Assembly: GCA_046262935.1 (NCBI GenBank)
Contig: JBHELT010000084.1
Span: forward strand, 1 to 17,204
Direction of reading: 5' to 3'
DNA length: 17,204 bases
Origin: JBHELT01 sp046262935
GTDB lineage: Bacteria; Actinomycetota; CADDZG01; JAHWKV01
In this document: piece after piece, positions 7,373 to 16,700 of the stretch
How positions within the stretch are numbered: position 1 is the stretch's first letter
Layout: each line of letters starts with the position of its first letter
Notes under the pieces: model-generated
The model's database searches: none
Seen by the model: the letters and a program-made list of their open reading frames with translations, nothing else
What the model was told of the DNA's origin: nothing
Translations under genes and position numbers: made by a program

Positions 7373-7478
7373 ACCCAGAGCCAGGGCGGGACGGAGCGAT
7401 GCCGGGCCGCGGTTCTGCATGCCGAACGTCCTACGGCGACCTTAGGGCCCCCTGAGAGGTCCTTTGGCGCAGTTGCAG

Positions 7479-7516
7479 GGAGTTGATCAAGAGGCACCAA
7501 CTCCGGGCCACCTCTT
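7479..7516 (-). other. Possible H-type RNA pseudoknot downstream of the giant gene
   Basis: Reading the minus strand, AAGAGG (7511-7516) can pair with CCTCTT (7489-7494). GGAGTTG (7498-7504), inside that loop, can pair with CAACTCC (7479-7485) just beyond it. The two stems interleave with connecting stretches of 6, 3 and 3 bases, a feasible H-type geometry. It begins 23 bases after the stop at 7540. No T-tract follows. It could be a terminator-like or stability element, or chance pairing. Confidence 0.3.
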
Positions 7517-7539
7517 TATTGCTGATTCTGGTCAGGCGA

Positions 7540-7728
7540 TCACTTGGGAGCGTGGAACTTCAGCCCCTGCGGCGGCGAGATGGCACATTCGATGATGACC
7601 CAGCCAACACGAACCTCGAAGTCGCTCGGGGTGAAGAACGGTGCGGCACCGAAGAGCGCCTTGATCGACCGGTCCGGATGGCCCTCACGTGCTTGGAGCC
7701 GCCACGTGCCGATCGGCTGGAATACGAA
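7540..7728 (-). pseudogene. Frameshifted C-terminal end of the giant RTX/protease gene
   Basis: Sixty-two codons in the -1 frame relative to the giant gene, ending in TGA at 7540-7542. The translation looks like genuine protein (FVFQPIGTWRLQAREG at the start, then DFEVRVGWVIIECAI and GLKFHAPK at the end), with mostly G/C third bases. No ATG, GTG or TTG occurs in this frame, and a TGA at 7729-7731 bounds it upstream, so it is not an independent gene. The giant frame, by contrast, turns into a Ser/Arg-rich nonsense tail from about 7730 to its stop at 7560. Adding one base near 7728 (GAT-TTC instead of GATTC) would join the two as ...SRGD-FVFQP... This indicates a recent single-base deletion or a sequencing/assembly error. 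Confidence 0.7.
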
Positions 7729-10700
7729 TCACCGCGCGATGGCCACGGCGTGGCAGCGTCAGCGGTGCTGAGGACGGGTGGCGACTCGACTGCCTGAGCA
7801 GCCGTGGTATCCACGGTCGGCGAGAAGGCGGGGACCATAAGCGCATAGGAGACATCAGTGCCGTTAGCCAACCCTCCTGCGGTTCCACCGAAACCACCCG
7901 GCGTTATGACCGGCCCCATGAAGGAGAACAATGTGGAGTCCCCATGTTGGAAGCCAAGCGCATGGCCGAGTTCGTGCATCACAACCGTGAGGGCGTCGAT
8001 AGCTCCAACGATCGCTAACCCGCTGGAACTCAGACTTGCGCCAACAGACCACCCATGACCCGATGCATCCGGATCGAGGAAGATCGCATCGCCATGACTC
8101 TGACCAACGAACCCATCGAGGAAATCGGCTATAGCAAATCGCACATCGTTCAATCTGCTGAGCCGCGCATCGGCAGCGCCCAAAAGGCTTGCCCAGTTGC
8201 TCTTTGCCGCATCAACGAGCCTAGCGAGGGTTCTCTCATTCAGAGACGATGCAGAAGCGGCTTTAGTAGTTGTGGAAGGCGTCTCCAGAGCGGAGGTTGG
8301 TTGGACGAAGGATGGGTCATCGGTCCTTACCCTGGAGTTGATGAAGGTTGAAGGGCCGCCCGAGCTGAAGAGGCCGAATCCGCCATCGACCACGTCGCCG
8401 TTGAAGCCCCAGCTGCTTATGGATGCACCATTCAAGGAAAGACTCATCGATGCGCCCCGCAGAATGGCTTGCAGCTGATAGTTCGTCCCCGCGGTGAGGG
8501 ACTGGGTGGTAGACGAAACCAAGTTCCAACCTCCGCGCGGTGACACATACCCGATCACCACTCGGCCCGACCTAACGTCGATCCCAGCGAATTTGAAGTC
8601 GTTCGGCCCATACCAGTCGAATACGACTCCACCGAGGCTCGATGTATTCAAAGTCGCAGTTAGTTCAACATAGGAGGTTGGTGACAGACCGTGCCCGAGG
8701 CCGAGGTTAACCAAGTTGTAACCGTTCGTGGTGCCTACGGCGGGGGCCCCGACGTACCTGGCCGGGTTCGTCAGAACCTGCCAGGTTCCAGCAGTCGGGC
8801 CGGTGTAAAGGTTGGCATTTCCGTCGGAAAAGTCCTCGAGGTTATCGAATGTGATCTGGGGAGGAAGAACCTGCGCGGTCACGTTGTCCCAGATGCCTTG
8901 TGAGTTGCTCGACCCAACACCAAGCATGCCCTTATTAAGCGCATAGGTGACTCCGTCGATCACTCGACCAGGGAATGTGTATGCGAACAAGCTCTTACCA
9001 TCGGCGTAAAGCGTGGCCGTCGTTCCGTTGAGGGAGACAAGCAACTGGTATGGTGTGCTGTCTTTGACCTGACCGGCGACCGCTCCCTGAGCATCGATTA
9101 TCCATCCGGCGGTTGTCCTATGACCCATGACCGCCTTGTTTATGGCAGCGTCGAGACCGGCGAACTTGAAGTCCGTAGGCGACTGGTAGTCGAAGATCAG
9201 ATACGCGTTTGACTTCCATCCCCCGGTCGGCTTGCCGAGGGTAACTTGGGCAGTGAATTCGTAATAGATGGGCAGGTATTGGTCGAGATAGAAGACCGCC
9301 GCCGCGTCTTTGCCAAGCGAGCTTGCCGAAACCTGCAGTGCTCCGTTGATCACTGCGAAGCTTCCAGCATCGACAGCGAACGAGTTCTTCTTCCCGTCGT
9401 TGAAGTCGGCTGAGCGAAGGACGTCGCGTCTTCCACCAGGAACGTTGCCCGGCTGAGGGTCGGTTGGTCCACCTGTCTGCGCCTGCCAGATCCCCTTGTC
9501 CTTCTGAGTGACAAGACCGATCTCGCCATCGGGTTCACCATTTCGAATAACGTCGTTGCCGGTCTCGGGAGCGCGGGTCGGGTCTGCGCCATCCTGCTTC
9601 GACAACGCATAGAGGAACTCATCCAACTGAGGGGGGCGTTCACGGCTGTTCGTTGCGATCCCGAAGCCCGCGAACGGCACGATGAAGCTGTTGAACTCGC
9701 CGACCCAATCGATCTGTCGGTCGCCGCCTGTGTTGGCGATCAAGATGTCGAGTCCTGCTCCACCGAAGGCGCGGTCCTCGTAAGTCGGATGCGTGTCCGG
9801 GGTGTCGTTCGGGCTCGGCTGGATCTTCCTCGGCTGCTTTCCGGTGCCATAAGTCTGGTTCGGGTCAGGGATTGTCATGACATCGTCCGAGTTGAGCAGG
9901 TCGTTGCCCCAGCCCCCGAAGATGTCATCTCGGCCCGTTCCACCAACCAGCCAATCGTTGCCAAGGTCACCGAAGATGAAGTCATTCCCATCTGTGGCGG
10001 CGTCGGCTGTTCCCGTGCAGGCTCCGTTAGGCGCGAACTGCACGCATCCGTTAACTAGCGGACCTTCGTCGGTGGGAAGGTTTACGAAGTACTCGTGTCC
10101 GGTAGCCGTCTTGTTGGCGGTGCCATCGTCGTTCAGCAGAACCGTGCGGCGTGGATCGAACTCGTCATACAACGCGAACTCGCCAAGACGCAGCGCATTG
10201 TGATGGTTGCTGTGCCAAGCATCGTAGTCGGCACCGAAGCTCAAGGTGTTTCCTGCATTGAACGGCCTGCTGAAGTCACTGCGCGTTATGCCGACGAGGG
10301 CACCGGTTGAATCGTAACGCTGCGTATAGCCCTCGGTCGTGGGGTCGTCGCCAGAAAGGGCTTCGCCTCCCATGATCGCGTCATCGCCGGATGCACCGTG
10401 CAAGAAGTCGTCTCCAAGGCCTCCGTAGATGACGTCATCTGAGTTGTTAGCGTCGAAGAGCGCAACATCTGCACCAAGCGCGTTCGGGGTTAGGTTGAAT
10501 GGAGTTATATCGACGACCTTCTTCAACGCACTTACGACATTTATGGTCGCCTGCTGGATCATGCCTGGTGTGTAAATGAACTCATTCAACACGTCACCCT
10601 GGCTGGTGCGCGTATCGGGATCGATCGTGCGGAACTTGGCCATCGCGTACAAAGGCTCACTCAGTTCGGTACACACGGCCGGTGACGCAGTCGAGCATCC

Positions 10701-13700
10701 CGCATTGCGGCTGGTGAAGATCCGGCCGTCGTCGCCTATGACGCCGTCCTGACCCGCTCCGCCAGAGATCCAGTCGTTGCCCCAGCCACCGATGATGTCG
10801 TCGTCTTGACCATCGCCGAACGCTATGTCGTTGCCTGCTCCCGTGTAGATAGTGTCGTCACCGGTTTCTGCGTGAACCTCGTCGATCCCACCGATGTCGC
10901 TGAAAACGCCACCTGCTGAATCGAAGTTCAATCCATGCGCTGTCGGCAGCGGTGCACTGCATGGGCCCGAAGCGGGGGCCCCGCTGCACGGACCGGCGAG
11001 TGGCTGACCGAACCTGACCGGATCGAAATCTGGCCCACCAGGGGTGTAGTCGAGAAGGGTGACGCCGCGGACAACGAGAACCTTATTGGCATCGTACGTA
11101 GAGGTCGGGTCGTAGTTGTCGTAGTTGAAACGGACATACCTAGTGGCCCCGCCGACATCGACGTGGTTTATGCCAACGATACGGACGATGTCGCCGTTAT
11201 CGCCGACGATCGCGTCTGCGTCTCGGGCGTGCTGGTCTGCCAAAGTCGTCGGTACGGTCAGATCGTTGTGAAGGATGTGCAGACCGGACCCACCAAAGAT
11301 CAGGTCGTGACCGACATCCCCAGCGGTCGCTGCCCCGTTGGTCGGGTAGTCGCCACCATCTGGCCTCAGGTACGACGAGGTGAGGCTGAAAAAGTCGGAG
11401 CTGCCACCAACGATGTCGTCTTGGCCAAGCCCACCAAAGACGAGGTCGTTGCCGGCGTTACCTTCGATGTAGTCCTCGCCGTCTGTCGCAGCGTCGTAAG
11501 ACGGGTAAACCGTGAGTGCACCGATGGGGTCTACAACGCCCGCAGGTGTGCGATAAGCCCCGACCCGCCCATTCAACGCGGTGTTGAATGCGGTTCCGAG
11601 CGTGCCGTCGAACTGGTTCAATAGATGCGCTATGTAGTCGATTGACCCGTCGCCCTGGATGGTGTCGTTGCCCAGCTGGCCGAATAGGTAGTCGTTGCCC
11701 TGGTTTCCAGCGATGTAGTCGTTGCCGAAGCTGCCAGCCCAATGTGTTCCATTGTCTGCGGCGAAGTCGTGCCAGAGGTTCGTCACGTCGTACTCTGCCC
11801 ACCACTGAACCTCGCTCGGGTCACGGAAGTTCCGCGCGATCCCGTCCGTCAGCAGTTGGCCGCTCGCGTCATAGCCAGGGCCAGGGGGCAGGTCGGTGCG
11901 GCTGTAAAGCAGCGTTGCGGTCAGTGTCTGGAAGTGTCTTGTCGTTGTGTCGCCCAAGGTACGGACAATGCTCACGTTGTCACCGAAGGCGAGATCGTCT
12001 TGCTGACCGCCATCGATGGCATCGTCCGCCGGGCCGCCTATCAGCACGTCGCGGTCGAGGTTGCCGTAGATGGTGTCGGACCCACCGTTCTGCAGTGCCT
12101 TCGAATCGATGTTCAAGACACCATTACTGGTGGCGGTGTAACCGATGAGAGTCGTTTGTATCTTTTGAGGTTTGGCAGGTACCGCCTTGGTCGTGTCACG
12201 CGGGCCCGAGACATCTTGAGTCACAACTCCAAGATCACCGAAGATGATGTCGTCGTAGGATCCTAACGGCGCCCCAAGCTCGGTCCCTGGGCCCTCGCCG
12301 TACAACAGGTCGTTACCTGCAGCAAGCAGGTCCTTGTTCTTGAACTGCGCCGGCAAGTAACCAGCCGGGCCAGTACCAATCACCGCAACCGTCAAGGCAC
12401 GGGTGATGAGATCGACGTTGAAGCCCGAGTCACCATAGATGTGGTCTTGACCACGTTGTCCGAGGATGGTGTCGTCGCCCGAACCACCAGCCATTTGATC
12501 GCCGGTCTGACTGCCGATGATGGTGTCGTTGCCCGATCCACCGTAGACCGTCAAACCGATGCTGCGCAGAGCGCTCGGGTTGTCACTCCAATCGAGCAGG
12601 TGGGCATCGACCACATCGTTGCCGCTGTATTGGAAAGGGTTAGCCAGCGGGAAGATGAAGAACGGGGCACTGTTACCAACGCGGTTGAGCACTGTGATAT
12701 TGCGAATGACATTCGAGGTCGTTCCGCCAGCCGCGACCGGGAACTGCGGACCTTCGGGGTGGTCAGGTATCGAAAGCGCCAGATTCAAAGTGATGCTCGT
12801 CGCGGTAACAGCCTTAACGATGCCGACGTAGGTCGATATCGCAGTGACGGTCAGCGTCTGGTTAGGCAGGGGGGTGAGGGTTGGGCCGTTCAATTGCAAC
12901 ACCGGACCTGAAACGCTAATAACCGACCAGGTTCCCGGGATACTCCCGATAGTGACGACCTGGCCAACGGCGAACCCGGTCCAAGTGCCGCTGTGCAGCG
13001 TCAAGTGGTTGCTGAAGATGTCGAACAGAGCGGTCATGGAAACACCGGATATCGGTCCGAGCGCCAACTCTTGCGCAACGGCGAAACCGTCACTCAAGAA
13101 TGAGCCTGTGCTGGTGGACCCGGTGATCGAATTAAGCGCAATGGTCGCGGTCTTTCCGTCGGCCGTCTCAGAAAGCGTGACGTTGACGCTTTCGACGTGC
13201 GGCATGGGCTTAGGCCCGAAGTTGTGCAGCGACAGGGTATGCGGGTCGCCGCCGTACCAAACACCATCTTGTGACGTGTCGCCGTAAACAACTAGCGGCG
13301 AGTAGATATCGGAAGGCTGCCCTGGTCCGGCTCCGGTGGGCAGGACAGTAGCAACTGCTGCGACAGCGGTCTGGGTCACGAGCGTCGAACCGTTGACTCC
13401 TGTGAGCGTTAGGGCCGTTGTGGTGACGCCGGTAACGTTGAACGCTCCAGCCAGCCCGCCCGTCAGGATGACCTGTTGGCCAACGGCGAAACCATCTGTG
13501 ATAAATGAGCCGGCATCGGTGCGAACCAACTTCGATGGGGTCGTGTTGAAGCTACCCGAGATGCTTGGGCCTGTGAGCTTCACGCTGTCGCCGCCTATGC
13601 CGGCAAGCGCGATGGTGCCAGCGCCAGACGTCGTAGCGATGGCGCCACCGGTCACGGTGATGACGTTGCCAGTGATGGCCGAGATCGTGCGGATATCAGC

Positions 13701-16700
13701 GATGGTTGAGATCACAACTTGCTGACCAACAGTGAGACCCGAACCCGCAACAGAGCCGAAGGTAGGCGAACTCACCGTGATCGTTCCGCCGTCCGCCGAA
13801 CCAACTAGTGCAAGTGCACCAGCGACACGGTTACGGCTTGCAACGGAAACCGTCGCATCGTTCACGGTAAGCGGAGCGCCAAGCGATGCGCCATCGATAA
13901 GCAGAACCGCACCGTCACCATTTATCGGATCATTGTTGAAACCAACGACGTTGCGAACGCCAACGCCGGTCACATAAACCTGCTGACCCACTGCATAACC
14001 GAGGCTCTTCCAAGCCTGCCCATTGGTCAAACTGATCCCATTGCCCGAGAAGATCAACCTACCTGTGACCTGCAGGTAGTCGGAAACTGCGACTACCCCG
14101 CTCAGCGTTCCCGCCGAAAGCGCAGGTCCGCCGGCGATCAACATCGTGTCGCCAGTCCCATAGATACCGGCCGGCGCGAAACCTGTGACGGTGTAAGAAC
14201 TGCCATTCGGCAGAGTCACTTGCTGACCGATCGCAAATCCGTACTTGGTCCAAGCCAGACCATCTTTGCGAGTGATCTGTCCCGCTGCTGTCTCGAAGTT
14301 GCCCTTTACCTTCTGAAGTGCATTGCCCCCTGCATGAACGGCCGTGATGCCGCCATGATGTGCCAGCTCGCCGCGCATCCCTGTGATGGGATTGAAGTCC
14401 CCACCCGGCTGGAGCGTGCTTTGGATGTTCAGGTGATCGTTGCCAGCGCCCATCATGATGTTGACCACCTCGACCGTGGACAAGGTGCCATCGGTTATGA
14501 ATGTTCCATTGCTGTCAAGGCTGATCGAGCCGTAGCTGATCCCACCCGGATACACGCCAGGTTCACTGAATGGGTGCTTGCAAGTGGTCTTGTCCGCCGG
14601 GTTGGTGCACAGCAGGAACGAGAAGTCCAGAGCCGGACCCATGTTCAAGCCAGTCAATGCCGTCGAAGTAAGTTGACCCGTCAGGTCCTCGGCACTGCCG
14701 TCGTCATAGACGTTAAGTGTGTCGATCGACTGCCACTCCGGCGGCTGCGCCGCGACCCTGAAGACCGGGCCATTTCCTTCGCCTGGCAGAAGCACCGCCG
14801 CCTTCAGCGAGCGATCGGACGCCGTTGTTCCGCCTTCGACTGCCAATGGCCCGCGGATCCCGCTCAGCAGATGTCGCTGCTTGGGAAACATCTTCAGGTT
14901 CTCGCGGCCCGATGCCAATTGGAAGAACGGATCCGCTATCAGCGGGATGGTTATCGGCTGATACCAATCACCACACGATGCCGGTGGGCATGTGTTGGCG
15001 GCGTTGTTCGCATTCGGTGCGTTGAAGTAAGCAACCGCCGCCCACTGCAGGACCGTCAACAGCGCAGTGCCCGTGCCGGGAAGCGTGTCAGGATGGATCG
15101 TCGGTGGCGTCGGTGCCGCGGCAGGGGCGCTCGTCAATGTCGCTTTGTCGGTCTTTCCTGGCCCGGTTCCGCTGATCAGCTGGATCTTGAAGATGCAGGT
15201 GCCATCGGCGGGCGGGCCATCCACGCAGCCCGGTCCGGCGAATCCAGTGATCTTGATCAACTGTCCTTCTAGGAATCCGCTGTCGAGCCAGCTCGAACCA
15301 TCGACCCTGATCAGCGTGTTGTCGGTGGCGTTATATGCAACGCTCCCGACGTACACACCCTTGTCAACGAGTTGGCTGATAAGAACTGTGTTGTAAGTGC
15401 CGTTGACCGCGCTGCCTGGAGTGCCTCCGGGTACTGCTGAGGCCGGCTGTAGGGTAAGGGTCAGTGCGTCGAGGTTAGTGATGACGTAATCGCCGTCAGA
15501 CGAGGTGCCCGTCCCGGAGAGCCGGATGCGCTGTCCGAGTTGGAAGCCCTCATCGAGGAAGCTGCCGAGGTCGGATCCGTTGGCTCTGGTGAAGGTGGGA
15601 GCCGAAGCAGTCCCTGAGATCGTGATGTTGCCCTTGAACGCCTGCGACGCTTGCAGTCCTCCAACCTGCTCTAGCTTGACCCTGGAAGGATCGACTGCGG
15701 TCATGTCAACGTCGGTTTGGCCGTCGGTGATGATCGCTACCTTGACCAGGGCAGTTGGCGCGCTGTTCAAACGTAATTGATAGGTGTCTCCCAGACCAGG
15801 GATCGTGCAATCGGCGTTCCCGCAAGCGGACACAAGGGTACTGCCGTCACTCTCCAAGACGAACACCCCGGGGTTCTCGTCATCGATCACGAATGCGTCG
15901 ATACGTTGCTGGATCGTGGGGGCCGCGGTCAGATAAGCACCGGTCGTTGGATGGCCAACGATATCGACGATCGTGTGTGTGAGCGAAGTGTTGTGCGGAT
16001 CCGCCGGAGCCGAATCGTTCCTCGCGTGGATGTTGATCAGAACCGGCATGAACCAGTCGGAGTTCGTGAACTTGGCGAAGTAGGTCGTTCCACCCGCCGG
16101 GCAGTTCGTGGGATCGGCGAACGCTGCACCTGTGTGGCTGAAGCGTGGGTCGGAACTGTCGAGGCAAACGCGCATGTCGCCGGGCAGGTCACTAAGGGCG
16201 ATCTGGACGCTCACGGTGTTGCCGACACCAGGCGCGTTAGCGAGCTGGATCGTGTACTTATCGATCTGCTCGGTGATCGGGTTGGTTGCAGTGGCCACGC
16301 CGAAACCTTCAAGGGCGACAGTGTTGTTATCGGCGCTGAGTGTGTTCGGGTCTACCTGAACCAGGATGATGTCCGGTTGGTCGTTATCGTAGACCGTTGC
16401 TTCAACGTTACGAACCACAGCGCCATCGAAGCACCGCTTCGCGTCGGATGCGTCACAGGTCGTCTGGATAACCGTGTGGCTAGAGGTGACGATACGTGTG
16501 CCTTCTGCAAGCGTGTCGTCAACCGCATACAGGTAGACGGTCTGCGCCTTGTTCCAGCTCTGGCCGAGGATCCCAGTCGTTGCATCGAACACCAGGACGA
16601 TGGAGCGCTTCTCAACATCCTGCAAAGATCCGTTGAGTGTGATCTGGCGCAAGAAGTCGGCTGGCGAATTCGTTGCCAGTGAGCCCGAGACGTTGAACGT

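Noticed and set aside
9720..12555. CRISPR-like or satellite DNA periodicity
   Set aside because: The periodicity comes from RTX nonapeptides in a coding frame; the DNA copies are not identical and there are no uniform spacers.
14220..15272. Long plus-strand open frame (350 codons) opposite the giant gene, with another at 15777-16682
   Set aside because: They are antisense to strongly coding repeat sequence, have Arg/Cys/His-rich low-plausibility translations and no recognisable domain; they are shadows of the codon pattern on the other strand.
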